Positions 34,759 through 44,006 of a stretch of 64,000 nt of DNA are shown in pieces. The stretch lies in contig JAPXOZ010000003.1 in the NCBI GenBank assembly GCA_033811195.1, positions 69,886-133,885 of the forward strand, written 5' to 3'. Source of the DNA: Cacconaster sp033811195 (lineage in GTDB: Bacteria > Bacteroidota > Bacteroidia > Bacteroidales > UBA932). Every line of letters begins with the position of its first letter. Within the stretch, counting starts at the first letter, position 1. Under the pieces are notes generated by a model. That model was not told the origin of the DNA and did no database searches. It saw only the letters and a list, made by a program, of their open reading frames with translations. The position numbers and the translations under genes were made by a program.

Positions 34759-35631
34759 ATGATACTACTTGACGGAAAGGCCACAGCAGAGGCCATAAAA
34801 AAAGAAATCGCTTTACAGGTGGAGCATATTGTAGCTTCGGGAGGAAAAAGACCTCATCTGGCAGCAATTATTGTTGGAGAGGACGGTGCCAGCAAAACAT
34901 ACGTAGCTTCAAAAGAGCATGCCTGTGCGCAAGTGGGATTTGATTCCACAGTTTATCGCCTATCGGCTCAGACTTCAGAGGAGGAACTTCTCAATCTGAT
35001 TACTGAGCTCAATTCAGATAAATCGGTGGATGGGTTTATCATCCAAATGCCTCTTCCCGAAGGTATTGACGAGCAAAAAGTAATAGCAGCAGTGGATCCT
35101 CGCAAGGATGTTGACGGATTCCATCCTGTCAATGTGGGCAGACTCTCTCTGGGACTACCGACTTTTGTCTCAGCCACCCCCTATGGTATAATGGCTCTAT
35201 TGGAACACTACAAGATCGAGACACGCGGAAAACACTGTGTGGTATTGGGACGCAGCAATATTGTAGGCCGTCCTATAGCTAATTTGCTTTCGCAAAAAGG
35301 AGGGCTCGGAGACTGTACGGTAACCCTCTGCCATAGCCGTACAAAGGATCTTGCCGAGCACACACGCCGTGCCGATATTATCATTGCAGCACTCGGTGTG
35401 CCGGAGTTTCTGAAAGGAAATATGGTCAAAGAAGGGGTCGTGGTAGTGGATGTAGGTATTACCCGCATTCCGGCGGATAATGAAAAAGGATACAGAATTG
35501 TTGGAGACGTTGCTTTTGACGAAGTGGCATCGAAATGCTCCTACATCACTCCTGTACCGGGAGGTGTTGGTCCTATGACCATCATCTCGCTCTTACGCAA
35601 CACACTGCAGTCTTACCTGATGTCGCGGTAA
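34759..35631 (+). CDS. folD: Bifunctional methylenetetrahydrofolate dehydrogenase/cyclohydrolase
   Basis: Interconverts 5,10-methylene- and 10-formyl-tetrahydrofolate. 290 residues. The N-terminal catalytic part has the Y-V-x-x-K motif (T-Y-V-A-S-K) and the Q-M-P-L-P signature; K-D-V-D-G-F-H-P follows. The NADP-binding half has G-R-S-N-I-V-G-R-P and the closing P-V-P-G-G-V-G-P-M-T. It is linked to ffh by a 12-base gap and overlaps the convergent DoxX-type gene by 19 bases. Confidence 0.96.
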   Translation: MILLDGKATAEAIKKEIALQVEHIVASGGKRPHLAAIIVGEDGASKTYVASKEHACAQVGFDSTVYRLSAQTSEEELLNLITELNSDKSVDGFIIQMPLPEGIDEQKVIAAVDPRKDVDGFHPVNVGRLSLGLPTFVSATPYGIMALLEHYKIETRGKHCVVLGRSNIVGRPIANLLSQKGGLGDCTVTLCHSRTKDLAEHTRRADIIIAALGVPEFLKGNMVKEGVVVVDVGITRIPADNEKGYRIVGDVAFDEVASKCSYITPVPGGVGPMTIISLLRNTLQSYLMSR

Positions 35632-36497
35632 CTATACTTTTCTTTGATCTCTCCTTCGTCCAGTACAATCGTCAGCGGCATAGTGCCTCCTGTAATCCTT
35701 ATAAACGGGTTAGCATCCAGAAATAAATATCGCTGATAGTCCAGACCTGAATTATCGAGAAAAACTATTGGGTCTTGTTCTATATGGCCTTGTACAAATA
35801 CGACAGTCAATTCCCCATTGCTGAAATTGCTCTTGCTACGTAGGATGGCAATTTTCTGTGCCGCCATCGAGCAATATTCGCAAGATGTGCTTAAAAAACA
35901 TACCACTTTCTCTCCTTCGAGAAGATCCGATGGCAGCAAACCCTGTGAGAAAGCATCTTCTAGTGCTTTCTCACTCACTGTGGTGCTACGACTATACTGG
36001 TCGTACCTCCAGTTGTCGGGAGGAGAGAGGATGAATACCGTCGCAATAGACCCGGCAATGACGATAGTGTACCAAAGCGGTTTCCAGGGGATACGAAAAG
36101 ATTTCAGGCCTGCACTCAGGCGCAGTATTATAAGCAGTACTATATTTTTAAGAAGGGATTGCCAAGGATTCATATCCACCAATTCGCCAAAACAGTGGCA
36201 ACTCTCCTTATTGTCGACAATGACAAGTCCGATTAAAAATAGACTGAAGAGAGCTAGTATCAGAAATGAGGCGAAATAAATTGCCTTCGAATGAAGGTTG
36301 AAGATGAGCAATATGCCAAGGGCAAGTTCTACAGCAATAATTATTCTGGCAATGAAGTAGGATAGGCTTAGTCCGAATATTCGGAATCCGAAGATATAGA
36401 TTTCAAATTGGTCAATTGATATGAGTTTAGCTATTGCTGAAATGAGGAAAGAGATGCCTAGCAATACCCTTAGTGCATATTTAAGTCCCGGTTTCAT
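35613..36497 (-). CDS. DoxX-type membrane protein with thioredoxin-like domain
   Basis: 294 residues. Four hydrophobic helices in the first ~130 residues (about 7-27, 46-66, 72-92, 110-128) look like a DoxX/MauE four-helix module. A further helix at about 140-158 is followed by a region with C-E-Y-C (F-L-S-T-S-C-E-Y-C-S-M-A) in a thioredoxin-like setting, so it may handle disulfides or methylamine-type maturation. This resembles what is annotated as the BT_3928 family in Bacteroides, but it is shorter than I would expect for that family. Function unproven. The small lipoprotein gene upstream is separated by a terminator. Confidence 0.65.
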   Translation of the reverse strand: MKPGLKYALRVLLGISFLISAIAKLISIDQFEIYIFGFRIFGLSLSYFIARIIIAVELALGILLIFNLHSKAIYFASFLILALFSLFLIGLVIVDNKESCHCFGELVDMNPWQSLLKNIVLLIILRLSAGLKSFRIPWKPLWYTIVIAGSIATVFILSPPDNWRYDQYSRSTTVSEKALEDAFSQGLLPSDLLEGEKVVCFLSTSCEYCSMAAQKIAILRSKSNFSNGELTVVFVQGHIEQDPIVFLDNSGLDYQRYLFLDANPFIRITGGTMPLTIVLDEGEIKEKYSYRDIR

Positions 36498-36523
36498 AGT
36501 CTTTTATAATTACGAATTGCCAC

Positions 36524-36552
36524 AAAAAGAGGGTGACCTCCCGGTCACCCCC
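36524..36552 (-). terminator. Rho-independent terminator after the small lipoprotein gene
   Basis: On the minus strand GGGTGACC, loop GGGA, GGTCACCC, then TCTTTTT. Lies between the stop of the small lipoprotein gene (36574) and the start of the DoxX-type gene (36497). Confidence 0.8.
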
Positions 36553-36573
36553 TGATCAATCTTTTTCAGTTTG

Positions 36574-36795
36574 TTAGAAGAGCTGCGGAAGGCACTTTGA
36601 CTCAACCTTCGTCGCAACTAGTGGTACGCTAACCATAGTATTGTAATCAGAGCATCTTTCACCATCACCAAGAACGATGTCAGATCTTTCATACACCACC
36701 TCACCATTGACCTTAGCTACGCAGTGGCACTTCTTCGAACAACCGGCGCAGAGGAAAAGTGTTCCTACTGCAAACAAAAGTAGTAACTTCTTCAT
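36574..36795 (-). CDS. Small cysteine-rich lipoprotein, function unknown
   Basis: 73 residues, start codon ATG at 36795. The signal peptide M-K-K-L-L-L-L-F-A ends at a lipobox (C-A-G-C at about 16-19). The mature part of ~55 residues contains further cysteines (C-H-C, E-R-C, K-C-L) and is otherwise featureless. It has its own terminator downstream, so it is probably a monocistronic gene. I do not recognise a family. The clean signal peptide and terminator argue that it is real despite its size. Confidence 0.65.
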   Translation of the reverse strand: MKKLLLLFAVGTLFLCAGCSKKCHCVAKVNGEVVYERSDIVLGDGERCSDYNTMVSVPLVATKVESKCLPQLF

Positions 36796-36904
36796 TGTGA
36801 TAATTCTTATTTAAGTATGTTAATTAGTTCCCTGCAAATATTGATCCAGAATTCTGGACAGCCGCAAAAATAGTCTTTATTTTTAACATATGGAAATAAT
36901 AAAT

Positions 36905-36912
36905 TACTTTTG
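36905..36912 (+). promoter_or_regulatory. Predicted -7 element of the polyferredoxin gene
   Basis: TACTTTTG matches TAnnTTTG, 23 bases before the ATG at 36936. A weak TTTT lies where -33 should be. Confidence 0.45.
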
Positions 36913-36935
36913 ACGAAAATTAGGAATTTTAGAAG

Positions 36936-38408
36936 ATGAAAACAGCAAGAACGGCAAGAATAGTCATTTCAGCCCTTTTTTTTATTGTCATAACTCTTTC
37001 ATTCATCTCTTTTTCAGCCGGAAAGTTGCCTTTTTCACCAACGGTGGAGAAATTTCAGTTTGGTCCCGCTCTGATGGCACTTTTTGCGGGAAGCACACTT
37101 CCCCTGATATTGCTGTTGATACTGACGCTGCTACTTGGAAGGGTTTATTGCTCTTTTCTTTGCCCTTTGGGCATCTGGCAGGATATCGTTATCTGGATTG
37201 CTGACCGCTTTAAGAGCAAAAAGAAGCGCCGACATAACTATCGTCCCGCACACAATACACTGAGGTATATCATCCTTGGAGTGGTAGCATCCGCTTTAAT
37301 AGCCGGTATTTCATATCCATTCGCTTTTCTGGATCCCTATTCGATATTCGGCAGAATTGTTACTTCATTTAACCCTTATACTTCATTTACCATTTGGTCA
37401 TCTGTGGTAGCGCTGGCATTCTTTTGCCTGGTGACTCTTCTAAGCACCTTTAGAGGTCGTCTCTACTGCAACACCATTTGTCCTGTGGGCTCTTTCCTTG
37501 GTTTGGTAAGCAGCCACTCTATGTTTCGACTCACTATTGCTGATAAACAGTGTGTGGAATGCTCTCTTTGTGGTAAGAAATGTAAAGCCGAGGCATTGGA
37601 TTGTGTTACTAAAACTATTGATTACTCACGATGTGTGATGTGTTTCGATTGCACAATCTCCTGCAAAAGGAATGCAATAACACTCAAATATGCCTGGGGT
37701 CAAACTAAATACGATATTAAAGCTGATAAGAAAACATCAGAAAGTAAGTATAGCCCGGAAAACAATGGTCGCAGAAATGCCTTGATAGCACTCGGTACCC
37801 TCGGTTTGGTAGCTCTATCCAGAAAGTGGGGTTTAAAGTTTCACTCTTCTTCAGTCTTGGATGCTTCAGGTGAGCCCACAGTGCACTTTCTTCCTCCCGG
37901 AGCTTTTACTCTGGAGCATCTAAAGGAGCATTGCACGGCATGTCATGCCTGTGTAGCCGCCTGCCCTTCGAAGATTATTAGGCCTGCTATTACTCAACAT
38001 GGTATTGATGGCTTCCTGATGCCGTTTCTATCCTTTGATGAGGATTATTGCCACTTCGACTGCAACAAGTGCTCTAATGTCTGTCCAAATGGTGCATTGA
38101 TGCCTCTCACACTCAATGAAAAACGTTCGGTGAGAATAGGAATGGTCAAGTTCGTTGCCAAAAATTGTCTGGTATTCCGCAATGATCAGGCTTGTGGTAA
38201 GTGTGGTGAGGTTTGTCCCACAGGTGCCATCAAGCTTCAGGAGCACAAGAGGAAACCGGGACTCTTCTACCCAGTTGTCAAGAGTGATTTATGCATAGGT
38301 TGTGGGGGATGCACCAGCGTATGTCCTGCAGAGCCTCTAGCAATGGAGGTTCATGCTATAGAGCGGCAGATACCAATAAATAGGGTTTCTATTTCTGATT
38401 CTCTTTAA
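36936..38408 (+). CDS. Membrane-anchored polyferredoxin (NapH/CcoG-like 4Fe-4S protein)
   Basis: 490 residues. An N-terminal membrane part has helices at about 9-29, 45-68, 110-130 and 152-172. It carries two C-x3-C-P motifs at the membrane interface (Cys72/76 and Cys178/182), as in NapH-type proteins. Two 4Fe-4S motifs follow (206-216 and 233-243). A hydrophobic stretch after an Arg pair (about 279-295) leads to a second ferredoxin region with motifs at 333-343, 372-383, 420-427 (plus Cys411) and 453-463. So up to six clusters could form an electron wire. The redox partner is unknown; there is no linked reductase subunit. Overlaps trmD tail to tail by 20 bases. Confidence 0.8.
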   Translation: MKTARTARIVISALFFIVITLSFISFSAGKLPFSPTVEKFQFGPALMALFAGSTLPLILLLILTLLLGRVYCSFLCPLGIWQDIVIWIADRFKSKKKRRHNYRPAHNTLRYIILGVVASALIAGISYPFAFLDPYSIFGRIVTSFNPYTSFTIWSSVVALAFFCLVTLLSTFRGRLYCNTICPVGSFLGLVSSHSMFRLTIADKQCVECSLCGKKCKAEALDCVTKTIDYSRCVMCFDCTISCKRNAITLKYAWGQTKYDIKADKKTSESKYSPENNGRRNALIALGTLGLVALSRKWGLKFHSSSVLDASGEPTVHFLPPGAFTLEHLKEHCTACHACVAACPSKIIRPAITQHGIDGFLMPFLSFDEDYCHFDCNKCSNVCPNGALMPLTLNEKRSVRIGMVKFVAKNCLVFRNDQACGKCGEVCPTGAIKLQEHKRKPGLFYPVVKSDLCIGCGGCTSVCPAEPLAMEVHAIERQIPINRVSISDSL

Positions 38409-39075
38409 GAAGATGAGGACGCAGACGGCGGGTGCGCTCTAGTGCCTGCTCCTCCTGCCATGCTTTAATTAGTTTGGGATTTCCGCTTAGCAGTACTTCT
38501 GGCACTTTCCATCCATTGAATTCAGCCGGTCTTGTATAAATAGGCGGTGCTAGGAGCCCATCCTGGAAAGAATCGGAGAGGGCTGAGGTTTCATCAGTTA
38601 TCGCGCCGGGCAGCAATCTCACAACAGCATCTATGATGATGGCAGCTGGGAGTTCACCACCACTGAGAACATAGTCTCCCACAGAGATTTCGCGGGTTAT
38701 CAGATGTTCCCTAATGCGATGGTCGATGCCTTTATAGTGGCCGCATAGAATGATTATATTTTCTTTGATAGAGAGGGAATTAGCGATTTTCTGGTCAAGA
38801 ATTTCTCCGTCAGGTGCGGTATAAATTATTTCGTCGTAATCTCTTTCTCCTTTTAGTTTTTCGATAAGATTGAATACCGGCTCAATCATCATTATCATTC
38901 CGGCATCACCTCCGAAGCCATAATCATCGGTCTGGCGGTAATGTCCCTTGCCATAATCTCGTATGTTGTGGAGATGGATTTCTACAAGCCCTTTTTCCCT
39001 CGCTCTTTTGACGATAGAGTGGTTAAGCGGGCTTTCAAGGAGTTCCGGTACGACTGAAAGGATATCTATTCTCAT
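38389..39075 (-). CDS. trmD: tRNA (guanine-N1)-methyltransferase
   Basis: SAM-dependent enzyme that makes m1G37 in tRNA. 228 residues from the ATG at 39075 (M-R-I-D-I-L-S-V-V-P), the usual length and start for TrmD; the frame is open further upstream but that part is unlike the family. The trefoil-knot SAM site is intact: L-C-G-H-Y-K-G-I-D-H-R and I-S-V-G-D-Y-V-L-S-G-G-E. Divergent from the DUF349 gene, with 88 bases between the start codons. Confidence 0.95.
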   Translation of the reverse strand: MRIDILSVVPELLESPLNHSIVKRAREKGLVEIHLHNIRDYGKGHYRQTDDYGFGGDAGMIMMIEPVFNLIEKLKGERDYDEIIYTAPDGEILDQKIANSLSIKENIIILCGHYKGIDHRIREHLITREISVGDYVLSGGELPAAIIIDAVVRLLPGAITDETSALSDSFQDGLLAPPIYTRPAEFNGWKVPEVLLSGNPKLIKAWQEEQALERTRRLRPHLLKENQK

Positions 39076-39125
39076 TTTTTTGTACTCTTGTAGTGCAAAA
39101 GTAGCATTTATTCCACAAATTCCGT

Positions 39126-39133
39126 TATATTTG
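39126..39133 (+). promoter_or_regulatory. Predicted -7 element of the DUF349-yidC operon
   Basis: TATATTTG matches TAnnTTTG, 30 bases before the ATG at 39164. Confidence 0.45.
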
Positions 39134-39163
39134 CAAGATATAATAATTATATATTTCAATTAC

Positions 39164-41431
39164 ATGAGTGAAGATCTGAAACCAATTGTTCCTGAGCAAC
39201 AAGTAGAAAAAGCTCTAGAACAATCTGTTGTAAACGCTGAACAGGTCGCCGAAGATACCGGCGACATATTAAAGGAAGAAATTGTACAACCGGAAAAAGC
39301 AGTTAAAGAGGCTCCAGAAGTAAAAGCCAAAGAGGATACTCCCAAGGCGAAAGCTACTAAAAAGGCTCCTAAGTCTGAGACCCTCGAAGAGGCTCCCAAA
39401 TCGGAGGTAACTGAAGAAACTCCCAAAGCGAAAACCACAAAAAAGGCTCCTAAGTCAAAAGTTGCGGAAGAGGCTCCTAAGTCTGAGGCCCTCGAAGAGG
39501 CTCCCAAATCGGAGGTGACTGAAGAAACTCCCAAAGCGAAAACCACAAAAAAGGCTCCTAAGTCAAAAGCTGCGGAAGAGGCTCCAAAGTCTGAGGCCCT
39601 CGAAGAGGCTCCCAAATCGGAGGTTACTGAAGAAACTCCCAAAGCAGAAGTAGCTCAAGAGGCTCCTGAGGTACCCGATTATTCAGAAATGGGGCTAAAA
39701 GAGATTTTGGATGTATTCCAGGCGCTTCTTAACAGAGGAGATATGCAGCTGCTTTACAAACACGCAGACTCCATCAAGGCCACATTTTACAAGACTCTCC
39801 GCAAGGAGAAGATAGCAAGTGGCTTTATCGCTCCTTCCGAGGATGTAATAAGCGATGAAACAGAGGGTGGTGAGGTTGTTTCCATTAATCCTTTTGCTGA
39901 GGTTGAACGTGGATTTAAGGAACTTTACAACAATTACCGTACTATGCGAAACGCCTATGCACGCGAGCAAGAGCAGAGTAAGGAACAGAATCTTCAGAAA
40001 AAACTAGAGATCATAGAGCAGATAAAGGCCCTCGTCGATAGACAGAGCCAGGAGGAAATGGGCCAACTTTTTGCTGAATTTGGAGATCTTCAGGCACAAT
40101 GGCGTGTAACAGGTCAGGTACCACAGGCACGTATGAGAGACCTTTACGAGTCTTACAGCCACAATGTGGAGGTCTTTTACGATAATGTTAAAATCCACAA
40201 GGAGCTCAGGGACCTCGATTTCAAACGCAATCTTGCTGCAAAAGAGGAACTCTGTGTCAAGGCAGAGGCTCTTGCCGAGACTGAGTATGACAATATTGTT
40301 GCAGCATTCAGGGCCCTGCAGAAACTCCATGAGGAGTGGAAGGAAATAGGTCCTGTTGGAAAAGAGTATAGGGAAAGTATCTGGGAGAGGTTTAAGGAAG
40401 CAACTGCTATAATCAATAAGAAACATCAAGCATATTTCGACTCTTTGAAACAAAGCCAAAGGGAGAATTTTGAGGCCAAAAGTGCCCTTTGTGAGGAGGT
40501 AGAAAAGATTGTTGCCATGGAAATCTCAGATTCAAGAACCTGGAACAAGATGACTAAAAACGTTGAAGCAATTCAGGCAAAATGGAAGGCCATAGGTTTC
40601 GCCTCCAAGAAGGACAACGTTAGGGTATATGAGCGTTTCCGCGCTGCCTGTGACCAGTTCTTTGAGGCAAAGAAAGCATATTACTCCCAGCTTAAAGAGC
40701 AGATGCAGGAGAATCTTAGGCTTAAAATAGATCTTTGCGAAAAGGCTGAGGCTGTTCAGCACAGTGAAGAGTGGAGGAAGACTACAGATTATTTGATTGA
40801 TCTTCAGAAACAGTGGAAAGAGATCGGTCCCGTCTCCCGCAAGCGCACTGATCAGGTGTGGAAACGTTTCCGCGCTGCTTGTGATATATTCTTCAACAAC
40901 AAGGAGAAACATTTTGGTAAACAAGAAGCACAGTACGAAGCTAACCGCCAACTCAAACTTGCACTTATCGAGGAAATCAAGGTATTTGAACTATCCGATA
41001 ACAAAGTAGATAATTTTGAGGCTCTGAAAGCATTCCAAAGTAGATGGAACGAGATAGGTTTTGTTCCTTTAAAGGAGAAGAATAAACTCCAAGAAGCATT
41101 CAAGAGAGCTCTAGATTCAAAGTTTGATGAGGTTAGGGCTCAGAATGATGACTATCGTCCTAGATATGGAAAATATTCTTCCGATGCCAATCTAAGCAGG
41201 GCTGAGAGAGGTCTCCGCACAGAAAGGGACCGTCTTATACAGAAATATGTCAAGAAGGAACAGGATATTGCCACATGGGAAAACAATATGGGCTTTTTCT
41301 CCAAGACTAAAAATGCTGAGACCTACCTCGCTAAGATGAGGAAAGAGATCGAAGTTGCCCGTGAAGAGCTAGCGGAGCTTGAGGAGAAGATCAAAGCAAT
41401 TGATTCACAATTCGAGCAAAGAGATGAGTAA
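39164..41431 (+). CDS. DUF349 domain-containing protein with N-terminal Lys/Glu/Pro repeats
   Basis: About 755 residues from the ATG at 39164 (M-S-E-D-L-K-P); the open frame extends upstream over the trmD start but the -7 element lies there. Residues ~1-170 are low complexity (A-P-K-S-E, E-E-T-P-K-A-K, T-T-K-K), including 36-residue repeats encoded by a 108-bp tandem repeat. The remainder is highly charged and helical with at least four DUF349 units recognisable by W-K-x-I-G...F-R-x-A-C-D-x-F-F (near 430, 520, 600, 670). A coiled coil ends the protein. DUF349 function is unknown. The last codons overlap the yidC start by eight bases. Confidence 0.8.
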   Translation: MSEDLKPIVPEQQVEKALEQSVVNAEQVAEDTGDILKEEIVQPEKAVKEAPEVKAKEDTPKAKATKKAPKSETLEEAPKSEVTEETPKAKTTKKAPKSKVAEEAPKSEALEEAPKSEVTEETPKAKTTKKAPKSKAAEEAPKSEALEEAPKSEVTEETPKAEVAQEAPEVPDYSEMGLKEILDVFQALLNRGDMQLLYKHADSIKATFYKTLRKEKIASGFIAPSEDVISDETEGGEVVSINPFAEVERGFKELYNNYRTMRNAYAREQEQSKEQNLQKKLEIIEQIKALVDRQSQEEMGQLFAEFGDLQAQWRVTGQVPQARMRDLYESYSHNVEVFYDNVKIHKELRDLDFKRNLAAKEELCVKAEALAETEYDNIVAAFRALQKLHEEWKEIGPVGKEYRESIWERFKEATAIINKKHQAYFDSLKQSQRENFEAKSALCEEVEKIVAMEISDSRTWNKMTKNVEAIQAKWKAIGFASKKDNVRVYERFRAACDQFFEAKKAYYSQLKEQMQENLRLKIDLCEKAEAVQHSEEWRKTTDYLIDLQKQWKEIGPVSRKRTDQVWKRFRAACDIFFNNKEKHFGKQEAQYEANRQLKLALIEEIKVFELSDNKVDNFEALKAFQSRWNEIGFVPLKEKNKLQEAFKRALDSKFDEVRAQNDDYRPRYGKYSSDANLSRAERGLRTERDRLIQKYVKKEQDIATWENNMGFFSKTKNAETYLAKMRKEIEVAREELAELEEKIKAIDSQFEQRDE
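39383..39645 (+). repeat. 108-bp tandem repeat within the DUF349 gene
   Basis: Units begin with CTCGAAGAGGCTCCCAAATC at 39383, 39491 and 39599; the third is partial. The copies differ at few positions. Being 36 codons, the unit keeps frame and can expand or contract without frameshift. Confidence 0.85.
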
Positions 41432-43295
41432 GGGAGAAAACAGAAGTACTATCATTGGATTTGCCCTTATCGGCATAATATTACTACTCTTCAGTTGGTA
41501 CAACAACAAGCAGTTTGAGAAACAGCAACAAGAGAGATACATAGCAGATTCGACTGCAGCAGCTCGCGCTCTCGAAAGTGCTCGCATGGATACCACATAT
41601 CATGCAGCAGATGAGGAAGTGCAGATGCCCGGTCAGGAACTGCCGATGTATATGGATTCCACATTACATTTCGCCAGTCTGGCGGATGCTGAGTATTACA
41701 CCCTTGAGAATGACAAAATAAGGCTCATCATTTCATCCAGAGGGGCACAACCAGCGGAGGTGGAGATCAAGAATTATTACACATACGATAGCTCTGCTTT
41801 GATTCTGATTAGGGATGGAAAGAGTTCATTCGAGTATGAGATTAATACCAATCAATGGATTAACACAGGTGATCTGACTTTTACTTTGATTTCGCAGAGT
41901 GAGAGCAACGTAATCCTCCGTCTCTATTTCGCAGCACAATCCTACATCGAAGCGGTTTATTCCCTTGCAGATGAGAGCTACTTGGTGGATTACAATCTCC
42001 GATTTGTAAATATGGATGGCATACTCGATAGACGTACCAATCAAGTGCGTCTTAACTGGAACGCCGATATTCCACATCTTGAGAAGGGCTACAAAAATGA
42101 GAAAAACTATTCTGCTATTGCTTACCGTTTTGCAGGGACCAATGATGTCAAGAATCTTGGTATGAGAAAAGACTCAGCCAAAGAGTCATTTCCGGCCAGT
42201 CTCCGCTGGTTTGGTTTTCGGCAGCAGTTTTTCTCTGCTATACTCGTTGCTGAGAATAATTTTGTAGGAGGCACTCTTGAAAATAAGTTTTATGCAGAAG
42301 ATATAGCGATCTCTTCAGGCGACTTGATGCGCTCTTCAGCTGAAATGGTGCTTGATTTAGATACCCAAAGCAAAGATTTTTCCATTCCATTCAAGTTCTA
42401 TTTTGGCCCCAACCACTATCCGACACTCAAGAGCTATGACGAAGGTTTCGAAAAGGTGATTCCTCTCGGAGGTAAGATTATTGGACCTATCAATCGCTAC
42501 ATTATCATTCCGGTATTCAACTGGCTGAGCAAATATATCGCTAGTTATGGTCTTATTATTCTTATTCTTACCATTTTAATCAAGCTGGTGATCTCTCCTT
42601 TGACACTGAAGTCATACAAATCTTCAGCGAAGATGAAGGTTCTCCAGCCCGAAATACAGAAGATCAATGAGAGATATCCAAAGCAAGAAGATGCGATGAA
42701 GAAGCAGCAGGCCACCATGGACCTCTACAAAAGGGCTGGTGTCAACATGTTCGGAGGATGTCTTCCGATGTTGTTGCAGTTCCCGATTCTCTTTGCGATG
42801 TTCCGTTTCTTCCCAGCTTCTTTCGAGTTGAGACAACAAAAATTCTTATGGGCAGATGACCTAAGTGGATATGACTCAATACTTGATTTCGGATTCAATA
42901 TTCCCCTCTACGGTGACCATATCTCTCTTTTTGCACTCCTCATGGGTGTATCAATGTTTTTCTATTCAAAGTTGACGATGACACAGATGGCGGATAACCA
43001 GCAGATGCCGGGAATGAAGTTTATGCAGACTTGGTTTATGCCTATCTTTATGGTCATGATTTGTAACAACTTCTCTGCAGGATTGAGTTACTATTACATG
43101 CTATCTAACCTTATAACTATCATTCAGACTTTAGTTATAAGGAAATGGTTTGTCAACGAGAAAAAGCTCCGTGCTCAGATTCAGCAGAGAGCCAGCAGTA
43201 AAGAGCCACCGAAGAAATCCAAGTTCAGGCAGCGTCTTGATGAAGCATACAAGATCCAGCAGGAGCAAATGAGACAACAGCAAAAACGCAAATGA
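41424..43295 (+). CDS. yidC: Membrane protein insertase YidC
   Basis: Inserts and folds inner-membrane proteins, alone or with SecYEG. About 623 residues from the ATG at 41424 (M-S-K-G-E-N-R-S), which overlaps the previous gene by eight bases (translational coupling). Helix 1 at about 8-24 is followed by a large periplasmic beta-rich domain (to ~350), and then the conserved five-helix core from about 365 (Y-G-L-I-I-L-I-L-T-I-L-I-K...). The C-terminus is basic and Gln-rich. yggS follows with an overlap of four bases. Confidence 0.95.
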   Translation: MSKGENRSTIIGFALIGIILLLFSWYNNKQFEKQQQERYIADSTAAARALESARMDTTYHAADEEVQMPGQELPMYMDSTLHFASLADAEYYTLENDKIRLIISSRGAQPAEVEIKNYYTYDSSALILIRDGKSSFEYEINTNQWINTGDLTFTLISQSESNVILRLYFAAQSYIEAVYSLADESYLVDYNLRFVNMDGILDRRTNQVRLNWNADIPHLEKGYKNEKNYSAIAYRFAGTNDVKNLGMRKDSAKESFPASLRWFGFRQQFFSAILVAENNFVGGTLENKFYAEDIAISSGDLMRSSAEMVLDLDTQSKDFSIPFKFYFGPNHYPTLKSYDEGFEKVIPLGGKIIGPINRYIIIPVFNWLSKYIASYGLIILILTILIKLVISPLTLKSYKSSAKMKVLQPEIQKINERYPKQEDAMKKQQATMDLYKRAGVNMFGGCLPMLLQFPILFAMFRFFPASFELRQQKFLWADDLSGYDSILDFGFNIPLYGDHISLFALLMGVSMFFYSKLTMTQMADNQQMPGMKFMQTWFMPIFMVMICNNFSAGLSYYYMLSNLITIIQTLVIRKWFVNEKKLRAQIQQRASSKEPPKKSKFRQRLDEAYKIQQEQMRQQQKRK

Positions 43296-43942
43296 TGACT
43301 ATCAGTGAGAGAATAGAGACTATTTTGAGCCAATTGCCATCTTCTGTAAAGTTGGTGGCAGTCTCCAAACTCCACTCTGTTCCGGATATTCTTGAGGCAT
43401 ATGCTGCAGGTCAGCGTGCATTTGGTGAAAGCCGTCCCCAGGAAATGGCTGCCAAGGTGCCCTTGCTGCCCGACGACATAGAATGGCATTTTATCGGCCC
43501 TTTGCAGAGTAATAAGATTAAAATGATCTTGCCCCATGTATCACTTATCCATTCGGTGGATTCTGAACGTCTTCTGGCGAGGATAGATCGTCAGGCTGCC
43601 CATTCTGGTAGGATAGTAGATTGTCTGATACAGTTCCATATTGCCATGGAGGAGACTAAACAGGGTTTTCCTGTGCAGGAAGCTTTGGAACAGGTGCCTC
43701 TCTTCCGTGAAAAGTATCCGAATGTGCGTATTCGCGGTTTGATGGGAATGGCCTCTTTCGTAGATGATATGGAGCAGGTGAGGGGGGAATTCCGCACTTT
43801 AAAATCGGCTTTTGACAAGCTGAAACCGGAATTTCCACACTTTGATATTCTATCTATGGGTATGTCACAGGATTGGCCAATTGCAGTTGAAGAGGGTGCT
43901 ACAATTGTACGAATAGGCAGCACTATTTTTGGTTCCTGTTGA
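43292..43942 (+). CDS. YggS family PLP-binding homeostasis protein
   Basis: 216 residues. Single-domain PLP protein of the YggS/PROSC family that maintains the PLP pool and has no known catalytic activity. The PLP lysine is in V-A-V-S-K (about residue 26). F-G-E-S-R-P-Q-E, W-H-F-I-G-P-L-Q-S-N-K, G-L-M-G-M-A and M-G-M-S-Q-D-W-P-I-A match the family; note the Asn-to-Ser change in the usual G-E-N-x-x-Q-E block. The ATG at 43292 overlaps the yidC stop; a second ATG follows directly at 43295. Confidence 0.93.
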   Translation: MMTISERIETILSQLPSSVKLVAVSKLHSVPDILEAYAAGQRAFGESRPQEMAAKVPLLPDDIEWHFIGPLQSNKIKMILPHVSLIHSVDSERLLARIDRQAAHSGRIVDCLIQFHIAMEETKQGFPVQEALEQVPLFREKYPNVRIRGLMGMASFVDDMEQVRGEFRTLKSAFDKLKPEFPHFDILSMGMSQDWPIAVEEGATIVRIGSTIFGSC

Positions 43943-43944
43943 AA

Positions 43945-43975
43945 TTGATATTCTGAAATAATATCTTTAATTTTG
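43945..43975 (+). promoter_or_regulatory. Predicted gpsA promoter
   Basis: TTG at 43945-43947, a 20-base spacer, TAATTTTG at 43968-43975; 31 bases before the gpsA ATG. Confidence 0.55.
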
Positions 43976-44006
43976 TAGATTACGTGACTATTAAATGTGA
44001 TTTGCA

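Noticed and set aside
38963..39163. Upstream N-terminal extension of the DUF349 protein
   Set aside because: This part runs antisense through the trmD start and across the -7 element; the ATG at 39164 begins the Lys/Glu-rich protein naturally.
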